64,000 nucleotides of DNA, taken from NCBI GenBank assembly GCA_024707265.1, contig JANQAB010000002.1, forward strand, positions 330,188 through 394,187. Direction: 5' to 3'. This DNA is from Sporocytophaga sp. (GTDB taxonomy: Bacteria; Bacteroidota; Bacteroidia; Cytophagales; Cytophagaceae). This document shows positions 57,873 through 64,000 of the stretch, one piece after another (position 1 is the stretch's first letter; the number at the start of each line of letters is the position of its first letter). Both the position numbers and the translations under genes were made by a program. The notes beneath the pieces were generated by a model. It was not told the DNA's origin and searched no databases. It saw only the letters and a list, made by a program, of their open reading frames with translations.

Positions 57873-58118
57873 CCCCGGTCGGTGTCTGCACCGGACGGAA
57901 TCTATTAATCATAGCTTAGTCAAAATATTCTCTGTAATCTGTGATAAAAGAATATCTTATCATTTCAAAGAAATTAGGCAGAACATTGATAGTCATCAGG
58001 CGTTATTATTAGCTGGTTTAATTCAAGAATAAAAAGTAATAATAAGTGAAAATATGACCCTTTATTTTTTATGCAACACTTTGGGAAAGATTCCGTCCGG
58101 TGCAGACACCGGCCGGGG
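57873..58118. mobile_element. 246-bp inverted-repeat cassette, copy 1
   Basis: Bounded by 31-bp terminal inverted repeats (left starts ccccggtcggtgtctgcacc, right ends cagacaccggccgggg) with one mismatch. Each end contains a small hairpin (cggtg-tctg-caccg). The interior is AT-rich and keeps a short frame, VKIFSVICDKRISYHFKEI, then QALLLAGLIQE and stop, which looks like the tail of a lost gene. No transposase is present, so it would be MITE-like if mobile. Confidence 0.75.
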
Positions 58119-58328
58119 AAATTTAATATTTGTTCATCATCATCTTCGAAATCATCATCATCTAAGCCCTCTTCCTCAAAGTCCTCGTCCTCATAATAAT
58201 CGTCCTCATCTTCGTCTTCATCTGTTTCAGCAATCTCAAGCTCTTGGAAGGTATCAGCGATGGTCTCTGCTTCAGAGTCCAGATATAAAACAACTGAGGG
58301 ATTTTCTTCATCTTCGCTTATATCTGCA
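58119..58328 (-). pseudogene. Duplicated 3' fragment B of the acidic-tail gene
   Basis: Same gene segment as fragment A, nearly identical to the intact gene at 58590-58795 but missing a few codons of the acidic tract. It lies between the two inverted-repeat cassettes and lacks any start. Confidence 0.85.
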
Positions 58329-58574
58329 CCCCGGTCGGTGTCTGCACCGGACGGAATCTATTAGTCATAGCTTAGTCAAAATATTCTCTGTAATCTGTGA
58401 TAAAAGAATATCTTATCATTTCAAAGAAATTAGGCAGAACATTGATAGTCATCAGGCGTTATTATTAGCTGGTTTAATTCAAGAATAAAAAGTAATAATA
58501 AGTGAAAATATGACCCTTTATTTTTTATGCAACACTTTGGGAAAGATTCCGTCCGGTGCAGACACCGGCCGGGG
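58329..58574. mobile_element. 246-bp inverted-repeat cassette, copy 2
   Basis: Essentially identical to copy 1 and exactly 456 bp away. Together cassette plus gene tail form a 456-bp tandem repeat unit. Its right end abuts the stop region of the intact acidic-tail gene. Confidence 0.75.
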
Positions 58575-58578
58575 AAAT

Positions 58579-59133
58579 TTAATATTTGTCAATTTTGCCT
58601 TCATCATCATCTTCGAAATCATCATCCTCTAAGCCCTCTTCCTCAAAGTCCTCGTCCTCATCCTCATAATAATCGTCCTCATCTTCGTCTTCATCTGTTT
58701 CAGCAATCTCAAGCTCTTGGAAGGTATCAGCGATGGTCTCTGCTTCAGAGTCCAGATATAAAACAACTGAGGGATTTTCTTCATCTTCGCTTATATCCAG
58801 CAATAGGAGACCGGCATGATCCATTTCTGCATAGCTGTCTATGTTGTTAGGAAGACCTAGTATTCCAAATGGAATCCATTGTTTATTTTCCACTTTTTCA
58901 ATACTATCTTCATCCATGTAGTAATCATATATATCCATAAGGTCGCTCCCATTATGACTTAAAAAATCATTCCTTTCGGCTTCGGTCATTCCATTAGTCT
59001 TTGTAATAATGGTATCATGTTCCTTTTCTAGTTTAGCCCAGTCGAATACATGCAGGGTTTCATCTTCATCATTGATGATCACTGTTAAAGGCTTACCGAT
59101 AAAAGGTTTTAACAACTTTGATATAGCATCCAT
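58579..59133 (-). CDS. Acidic-tail protein, possibly SUKH/SMI1-KNR4-like
   Basis: This 184-aa cytoplasmic protein has an N-terminal domain to about residue 140 and a C-terminal tail of some 45 residues that is almost all Asp, Glu and Tyr (TDEDEDEDDYYEDEDEDF). The segment WIPFGILGLPNNIDSYAEMD then GLLLLDISEDEENPSVV loosely resembles SUKH immunity proteins, but I would not assign the family on that alone. Its 3' end has been copied twice downstream with an inverted-repeat cassette. The tail coding sequence, made of gat/gaa repeats, is prone to slippage, and its length differs among the copies. Confidence 0.65.
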   Translation of the reverse strand: MDAISKLLKPFIGKPLTVIINDEDETLHVFDWAKLEKEHDTIITKTNGMTEAERNDFLSHNGSDLMDIYDYYMDEDSIEKVENKQWIPFGILGLPNNIDSYAEMDHAGLLLLDISEDEENPSVVLYLDSEAETIADTFQELEIAETDEDEDEDDYYEDEDEDFEEEGLEDDDFEDDDEGKIDKY

Positions 59134-59450
59134 TTTTCTGTTAGGTACTTTTTTTAGTGTAATGATAAGAAATATTTTATAATCAGAGATTTTTTTGAAG
59201 TGACTTTTATTTCCAGAAATTTTAATCTTTTTTAGAGAATTGATGTTTGAGTTTTATTCTGATTTTCTGTATATTATTTGACTTTTACTTCATTTCTAAA
59301 AAGTGTTTTTGCATCCACGAATGATGAAATATTGTTTTCTCTTAACTCACTTTTTTAGAACCTGTTATGAATAGGATATTTTTTGACCACTGAGTAATTC
59401 ATTTACCAGTTTTTGGGGTTAGATTCACATAACTTTTTAACAAAAAAATC
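59134..59450. other. Intergenic region, divergent promoters
   Basis: A 317-bp AT-rich gap between the divergent acidic-tail and AHSA1 genes. No gene or repeat is seen. Confidence 0.4.
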
Positions 59451-59915
59451 ATGACTGAATTACTGGGAACTTACGTATCTTCTCCGGACAGGGAGGTATT
59501 AAATACAAGAATTGTAAAAGCATCCAGAGAGCAGGTTTTTAAAGCCTGGTCCAACCCTGAGTATCTGAAGAAATGGTGGGGCCCTCATGGCTTTACAAAT
59601 ACATTTAATGAATTTAATTTCCGTCCCGGAGGAAAATGGTCATTTGTGATGCATGGACCGGATCAAAAGGACTATCCTAATGAAAGTATATTTGTAAAAA
59701 TTGAGGAACCTGGGCTGGTCATTTTGAATCATATTTCCCAACCAAGGTTCCAGATACAAGCATTCTTAGAAAAAATCTCTGTAAATGAAACAAAAGTATA
59801 TTTCAGGATGATCTTTAAGACTCCGGAAGAATGCAATAAGCTGAAAGGATTTGTTACTGATAAGAATGAAGAGAATCTGGACAGGCTCGAAGTCGTGTTG
59901 AAAGATATGCAATAA
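59451..59915 (+). CDS. AHSA1/SRPBCC domain protein
   Basis: This 154-aa START-like protein has the AHSA1 pattern: TRIVKASREQVFKAWSNPEY, then LKKWWGPHGFTN, FRPGGKWSFVMHGPDQ and YPNESIFVKIEEP, then the C-terminal helix. Such proteins bind hydrophobic ligands or act in stress response; the exact role is unknown. It stands alone before a membrane protein gene. Confidence 0.92.
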   Translation: MTELLGTYVSSPDREVLNTRIVKASREQVFKAWSNPEYLKKWWGPHGFTNTFNEFNFRPGGKWSFVMHGPDQKDYPNESIFVKIEEPGLVILNHISQPRFQIQAFLEKISVNETKVYFRMIFKTPEECNKLKGFVTDKNEENLDRLEVVLKDMQ

Positions 59916-59936
59916 CTGTATTTATTTCTATTGACT

Positions 59937-60461
59937 ATGTTTACAGATAATAAAATAGACGGACTACCTCTTGTTACTAAAGTTTTGTCTGTAGTGCCTT
60001 TACTTATCGGAATAGGCTTTGCGATGGTTCCTGTTTTGCTTTTCAAGATTATTGGTGGAATTTTATTTTTGTTCTCTATTGCAGCAGTTACGGCGCAGGA
60101 AAGGGTGAAGGTTGATTTTGTCAATAAGAAATATCGTCACTACTATAAAGTTTTAGGAATGAATTTCGGAAAATGGAGACCATTAAAAAACTTCAGTCTA
60201 ATTACTTTAACTCTTAACAAAAGTTTGTATAGGGAAGTGAATTATGCATTGTTTCAATCCCCAGCATTAAAAGTCCCAATGTTTTCTTTTTTAGAGACTA
60301 ATGTCAATATAAATCTTAAGCTCGATAACAGCCGCCTTGAAATCGCAAAAGGGAAATATGTCAAGATGAAGCAATTAGCAATTGATTTAGGTAAGTATAA
60401 CAAGACGGATGTATTTGACTGCATTCATGAGAAAAAAGAAATTATAAAGTTCAAATCATGA
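59937..60461 (+). CDS. Small membrane protein of unknown function
   Basis: A 174-aa protein starting MFTDNKIDGLPLVTK (ATG 59937; a TTG at 59931 gives two more codons). It has two adjacent membrane segments (about residues 15-55) and a soluble C-terminal domain rich in basic residues (VDFVNKKYRHYYKVLGMNFG). No family is recognised. It lies 21 nt after the AHSA1 gene and may share its transcript. Confidence 0.6.
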   Translation: MFTDNKIDGLPLVTKVLSVVPLLIGIGFAMVPVLLFKIIGGILFLFSIAAVTAQERVKVDFVNKKYRHYYKVLGMNFGKWRPLKNFSLITLTLNKSLYREVNYALFQSPALKVPMFSFLETNVNINLKLDNSRLEIAKGKYVKMKQLAIDLGKYNKTDVFDCIHEKKEIIKFKS

Positions 60462-60550
60462 GTTAGTATAAAGCGTATATAGTCTCCTGATATTCTTTGT
60501 ATAAAAGGTTATAATATTTTAATTTAAGTTAAACTAAATCATAACTATTT

Positions 60551-61213
60551 ATGGGCTGGAAAGCGTCTGCCATCATTATTAACTCCAATAAAGACACAGA
60601 CTATAAATCTTTATTGTCGGCTTTAGGGTTCTCTGATTTGTCAAAGGTTAAAGATCGGACTGTTGAAGAAGTAATAAATCCTGTTGACAACGAGGTGTAT
60701 ATTGGCAGATATAAAAACAATCTTATCATATGTGCTCCCGATATGCCCTTGACCTTTTTTGATGATGAGGCAGGGCATGCAGAAAAGGAGTTGATTCATA
60801 AGTTTCCCGGTGCAGAAATATGTTCTATTGTATTACATAGCGTTGTAAACCTTTGGGGGTATGCTGTCATCAAAGACGGAAAAAGAATACGTGCCAGAGC
60901 AGGAAGTTCAGACGACGGGACTTTCCTTGAGTCGGGCGAGCCATTGAAAGAGGAACTTGATTTATTGGCCAAATCACAAATTAATGATGAAGGGGAAAGA
61001 GTATATCTTTTTGAAGATTTTCCTGATGAACCCATGTCTGAAGATCAGGTAGGAGAGAATTTTGTATTTGAAGTAGCCGGTAGATATCTGGGCGAACCGC
61101 TTGATAGTTGTGATGATTTTTTATTTAAAACCAGGTTGAAGGGGTATAACTACTCTAAGGTTATAAATCCTTCTTCCGAAAAATCAGGCAAGCCATGGTG
61201 GAAGTTCTGGTAG
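60551..61213 (+). CDS. Hypothetical protein (DUF6928-like)
   Basis: A 220-aa soluble, acidic protein starting MGWKASAIIINSNK, with VLHSVVNLWGYAVIKDGKRI and RAGSSDDGTFLESGEPL in the middle and a Trp-rich end (KPWWKFW). The layout recalls DUF6928-type proteins, but I rely on memory of their look only. It precedes a DUF1905 gene by about 30 nt. Confidence 0.6.
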   Translation: MGWKASAIIINSNKDTDYKSLLSALGFSDLSKVKDRTVEEVINPVDNEVYIGRYKNNLIICAPDMPLTFFDDEAGHAEKELIHKFPGAEICSIVLHSVVNLWGYAVIKDGKRIRARAGSSDDGTFLESGEPLKEELDLLAKSQINDEGERVYLFEDFPDEPMSEDQVGENFVFEVAGRYLGEPLDSCDDFLFKTRLKGYNYSKVINPSSEKSGKPWWKFW

Positions 61214-61243
61214 ATATGTATTGTCCGTTAAAACCTTCTTTTG

Positions 61244-61741
61244 ATGGCAAATACTAAAATGGAAAAGCCACTCGTTGATGCTGAATATGTGCTTGAAAAG
61301 ATTCCTGGCAAAGGAGGATGGACATATGTTGTTATCAATGAAATCGAACCGGACAAAAGAGCGAAATTTGGTTGGGTAAAGGTTAGAGGAAGCGTTGAAG
61401 ATTTTCAGCTTAATCAATACAAGCTTATGCCCATGGGGAATGGTAAATTATTTTTACCGGTGAGAGCGGAGATAAGAAAAAAAATCAAAAAACAGGAAGG
61501 TGATAAAGTCAGAGTAATCCTTTATCTGGACGAGAGACCTTTAGGTATTCCAGAAGAAATAATGGAGTGTTTTAAAAATGAACCTGAAGCTGTCTTTCAG
61601 AATTTTTCAGCCTTTACAGAAGGAGAACAAAAGGCCTATATTGACTGGATATATGAAGCTAAGAAGGAAGATACAAAGGCCGAAAGAATTGTAAAGATGA
61701 TGGACAGATTATTGGAAAATAAGAGATTGCATGAATTGTAA
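61244..61741 (+). CDS. DUF1905 / YdeI-OmpD-associated protein
   Basis: A 165-aa protein. DUF1905 domain at residues about 10-100 (GGWTYVVINEIEPDKRAKFG, VRGSVEDFQLNQYKLMPMGN, FLPVRAEIRKKI) and a C-terminal YdeI/OmpD-associated helical motif (FSAFTEGEQKAYIDWIYEAK ... RIVKMMDRL). Function is poorly known; YdeI-type proteins have been linked to envelope stress or peptide resistance. ATG 61244 is preferred over the TTG at 61241. The next frame's first possible start overlaps its stop by 1 nt. Confidence 0.85.
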   Translation: MANTKMEKPLVDAEYVLEKIPGKGGWTYVVINEIEPDKRAKFGWVKVRGSVEDFQLNQYKLMPMGNGKLFLPVRAEIRKKIKKQEGDKVRVILYLDERPLGIPEEIMECFKNEPEAVFQNFSAFTEGEQKAYIDWIYEAKKEDTKAERIVKMMDRLLENKRLHEL

Positions 61742-61794
61742 TGTTTGCCGTTAGAGTTTTGATACTTTTATTTTATATAAATTTTAATTTAAAC

Positions 61795-62217
61795 ATGAGA
61801 AAACTACTTTTATTTGGATTACTTATTTTTTTCGGATGTAAAAAAGATAAAGATGTGTCTTTAAATTCTACCTGCTCTTCAATTCCAATTGGTAGCGATA
61901 CACTCCATGTAGATAATTATAAGCTATATCTTATTTGTATTCTGAATAGTAAATCGAGTGCATCATTAGAGATTGTTGATGAGAATGGAAATAAAATTAA
62001 TGAGTCTGCGGGTTTTTCATTTAGCTTGATTCAGCTTAAAAATGATAATGATTGCTGGGAAGGCCAAAAGATTAAGGAAAGGAAGGGACAGGATGACACA
62101 TTTGTCAGTGTTTTTTCAGGATACCCTTCAAAGTTTAATAATACTCAGACAACAGCAATCGTTAAATTTAAGATTTATGAAAAAGAATATTATTTGAATG
62201 ATTCAAAAGTATATTAG
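61795..62217 (+). CDS. Small lipoprotein
   Basis: A 140-aa lipoprotein with signal MRKLLLFGLLIFFGC followed by KKDKD. The upstream in-frame ATG at 61741 would add 18 residues ahead of the signal peptide, so 61795 is preferred. The mature part is beta-rich and ends IYEKEYYLNDSKVY. No family is recognised. It is followed by a terminator. Confidence 0.65.
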   Translation: MRKLLLFGLLIFFGCKKDKDVSLNSTCSSIPIGSDTLHVDNYKLYLICILNSKSSASLEIVDENGNKINESAGFSFSLIQLKNDNDCWEGQKIKERKGQDDTFVSVFSGYPSKFNNTQTTAIVKFKIYEKEYYLNDSKVY

Positions 62218-62233
62218 GTAATTATTTTATAAT

Positions 62234-62266
62234 GCTCCGGAGTTGCTCGCAATCCCGGAGCTTTTT
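62234..62266. terminator. Terminator between the small lipoprotein and convergent membrane protein genes
   Basis: gctccgg / ccggagc stem with a 14-nt loop and T5 tail. Confidence 0.8.
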
Positions 62267-62269
62267 ATT

Positions 62270-62740
62270 TTATTTTTTCTCTAAGATAAATCCCGACAGC
62301 AAAACCAATAGTCCGGTAATCGCAAACATTCCACGATAATTGATATACGTTAGCCATTTTACTCTGATCGTTTCAAAGTTAATGGAGTCAGAGTTGAGAG
62401 GGAAGTCATTTACAATTTTATTAAGCGGTAATGATTGAGTAACGATCAGATACACATCTGCAGATAAGCATAGAAATGATATTATAGTCGTGATAAAAAG
62501 AAGCGATGTAGGTTTCTGAATTGTTGTAAGTGTCAGCAAAAGGCCTGTTATTAATGCAGAGTAGTATATAACTCTAAGGGGAGTAGAGATAACAGCATCA
62601 ATTGCTTTCCTTTGCTCTATGAAACTTTCGAGTGATATACCCAATAGAGCTTTGCTTATGCCGGTGAGATAGAATATGCCCTGTGAAGCAATGATGATAA
62701 AGAACAATAAATAAGAGATCCTTAATGTTGCTGTGATCAT
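62270..62740 (-). CDS. Four-helix membrane protein (DUF1772-like)
   Basis: A 156-aa protein with four predicted membrane segments (about 7-25, 57-75, 80-101, 135-153) and a periplasmic or cytosolic loop (NKIVNDFPLNSDSINFETIR). The pattern resembles DUF1772-type membrane proteins. It lies downstream of the Crp/Fnr gene on the same strand and may be its target. Confidence 0.65.
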   Translation of the reverse strand: MITATLRISYLLFFIIIASQGIFYLTGISKALLGISLESFIEQRKAIDAVISTPLRVIYYSALITGLLLTLTTIQKPTSLLFITTIISFLCLSADVYLIVTQSLPLNKIVNDFPLNSDSINFETIRVKWLTYINYRGMFAITGLLVLLSGFILEKK

Positions 62741-62813
62741 GAATAATTAACTTTTAGTTTTTACAAATCTCAGCTAAAAGAAATTACCATGTCTTGATTT
62801 TAATCAATTTCGG

Positions 62814-63410
62814 TTATGATCTGGTCGAAAGCTTCTTTCGCACACGGCTTAGTGTCTCCGGTGTCATGCCAAGAAAGGATGCTATTAATTTAAGCGGAAC
62901 CCTCTGTATGATTGAGGGGTATTTGATCAGCATGTCCTGGTACCTGTCTTCCGGACTGTACAATAAGAAAGATACTTCTCTATTTTCTTTTCTGATAGCA
63001 AACTGTTCCACCAGCTTTCTGCCAAAATTGCTCCAGCAATGATAGTTGTCGTAAAGATTCATTAAGCCTTCATAATCTATTGTTACCAGTTCAGTGTCTT
63101 CCATTGCTATTACATTGAAGTGTGAAGGCTCTCTGGAGATGAAACTGGCGGTAGAACCAGTGAATGTGTTTTCGAAGCAAAAATCTTTTGTGACTTCTTC
63201 ACCTTGTATCAGAAAATATAGTCTGGTGAAACCTCTGGCAACGAAAGCCATTCTAGTGCATATCTCGCCTTCTTTAATAAAATGCTGGTTTTTTTTAAGT
63301 TTTTTTATCACCAGATGTTTTTCAAATTCCTGCCATTCACTTTCAGTGAAGGATATAACAGAAGTACAAAATGAATGAAAGGAAGCAATAGCTGAATTTT
63401 GAGTAGACAT
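62814..63410 (-). CDS. Crp/Fnr family transcriptional regulator
   Basis: A 198-aa regulator with an N-terminal cyclic-nucleotide-binding-like domain (KKNQHFIKEGEICTRMAFVA, then GFTRLYFLIQGEEVTKDF) and a C-terminal winged helix (LKLIASFLGMTPETLSRVRK). It has no FNR cysteine cluster. It is divergent from an SDR gene 75 bp away, a common arrangement in which the regulator controls the neighbouring gene. Confidence 0.92.
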   Translation of the reverse strand: MSTQNSAIASFHSFCTSVISFTESEWQEFEKHLVIKKLKKNQHFIKEGEICTRMAFVARGFTRLYFLIQGEEVTKDFCFENTFTGSTASFISREPSHFNVIAMEDTELVTIDYEGLMNLYDNYHCWSNFGRKLVEQFAIRKENREVSFLLYSPEDRYQDMLIKYPSIIQRVPLKLIASFLGMTPETLSRVRKKLSTRS

Positions 63411-63485
63411 CAGTAATTTTTTTAAGTAAATTTAATTCAATTATCTTATTGTTTAATTACTATATTACCTTTTTGATAAGAAAAT

Positions 63486-64000
63486 ATGACTGCAGAAAAG
63501 ATTATACTTATTACAGGAGCCAGCAGAGGCATCGGAGCTGCGACAGCGCTTATGGCAGCTTCCCGGGGGTATCATGTTTGTGTAAACTATGTCAAAAATG
63601 AAGTAGCAGCAAATGCCATTGTGAAAAAGATTGAAGATATCGGAGGTAAAGCTTTTGCTTATCAGGCAGACGTAGGAGACGAAGCACAGGTTAAAGAGAT
63701 GTTCAGACAAATTGATATTAAGCTGGGGCCGATAACAGCTTTAGTTAATAATGCAGGTACTCTGGAGTTGCAATCCAGGGTTGAAGGAATAAGTAATGAA
63801 AGATTTTTAAGAACCCTTAAAAATAATATCGTGGGTACTTTTCTTTGTTCCAAAGAGGCTATTATCCGCATGTCAACGCACAATGGTGGAAAGGGTGGGA
63901 GTATTGTGAATGTTTCCTCCATTGGAGCCAAAACAGGCTCTCCGGGAGAATATGTTGATTATGCTGCAGCTAAAGGAGCAATTGATTCGTTTACAATTGG
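63486..64000 (+). CDS. SDR family oxidoreductase (3' end outside window)
   Basis: Starts MTAEKIILITGASRGIGAAT with the Rossmann motif TGASRGIG, then VNNAG (central strand), NVSSIGAKTG with the catalytic Ser, and YAAAKG with the YxxxK catalytic pair. It runs off the right edge after 171 codons. Glucose/3-oxoacyl-ACP dehydrogenase-like; the substrate is unknown. It is divergent from the Crp/Fnr regulator. Confidence 0.92.
   Translation, partial: MTAEKIILITGASRGIGAATALMAASRGYHVCVNYVKNEVAANAIVKKIEDIGGKAFAYQADVGDEAQVKEMFRQIDIKLGPITALVNNAGTLELQSRVEGISNERFLRTLKNNIVGTFLCSKEAIIRMSTHNGGKGGSIVNVSSIGAKTGSPGEYVDYAAAKGAIDSFTI

Noticed and set aside
58054..58850. Two plus-strand ORFs (His/Arg/Pro-rich) at 58054-58488 and 58527-58850
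   Set aside because: They are antisense to the Asp/Glu tract and run through the inverted-repeat cassette; low-complexity shadow frames.

Overview
The window reads as a low-GC chromosome segment from a member of the Bacteroidota, most likely a cellulolytic, gliding Cytophaga/Sporocytophaga-type bacterium. The evidence is: type IX secretion (T9SS) C-terminal sorting domains on three large secreted proteins; a secreted GH9 endoglucanase; an arginine operon built around the Bacteroidota-type acetyl/succinyl-ornithine carbamoyltransferase; many lipobox proteins with K/E-rich residues after the cysteine; and several TAnnTTTG promoter elements. The genus is inferred. I see no rRNA, tRNA or CRISPR array.

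Layout. 1-1.7 kb: end of an FG-GAP/T9SS secreted protein. 2.2-5.9 kb: a degenerate glutamate-synthase-like protein, a GreA/B-C (Rnk-like) protein, a decayed GxxExxY gene between cacagag-type palindromes, the zinc-ribbon protein YjdM and a secreted hypothetical. 6.2-7.8 kb: ABC-F ATPase. 7.9-12.3 kb: a surface metalloprotease followed by five tandem paralogous lipoproteins. 12.5-17 kb: an argH 3' fragment, then a large Asp-box/PA14/Ig/T9SS protein. 17.3-26.5 kb: an arginine operon on the minus strand (GNAT acyltransferase, argG, argC, argD, argF', argB, argE, argH), interrupted by a four-helix-bundle gene and small repeats. 26.9-33 kb: a lipoprotein and the thrABC operon. 33.3-37.2 kb: an XRE regulator, a cold-shock protein and the GH9 cellulase. 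37.5-47.8 kb: GT9, polX, an EVE protein, pyrR-pyrB, a cystathionine beta-synthase-like enzyme, pyruvate carboxylase and a 42-aa lipoprotein. 48.4-50.6 kb: cmk-ispH-DUF502. 50.8-52.5 kb: an XRE-ImmA/IrrE + DUF4411/PIN pair. 52.5-57.4 kb: genes related to extracellular contractile injection systems (eCIS), namely an AAA+ ATPase, a DUF4157 repeat protein and a secreted neighbour. 57.4-59.1 kb: an acidic-tail gene whose 3' end is tandemly duplicated together with a 246-bp cassette bounded by 31-bp inverted repeats. 59.4-64 kb: an AHSA1 protein, hypotheticals, a DUF1905/YdeI protein, a Crp/Fnr regulator and the start of an SDR oxidoreductase.

Seven conserved or clearly intact-looking genes (the Asp-box gene, argD, thrB, polX, pyrR, pyc and the DUF4157 gene) are each split by one net single-base indel, six at a visible mononucleotide run and the Asp-box one within a G5-A3-C3 stretch. 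Correcting that base restores normal family length. This looks like sequencing error, not gene decay. The argH fragment, the GxxExxY gene and the four-helix-bundle gene are different: they carry several lesions or lesions outside homopolymers and may be truly degenerate.

Most novel points: the tandemly amplified inverted-repeat cassette with the acidic-tail gene (57.6-59.1 kb), the metalloprotease plus five-lipoprotein array (7.9-12.3 kb), the eCIS-type gene group with a Met/Glu-rich 20-aa repeat (52.5-57.4 kb), and small selfish-looking cassettes sitting inside or beside biosynthetic operons.
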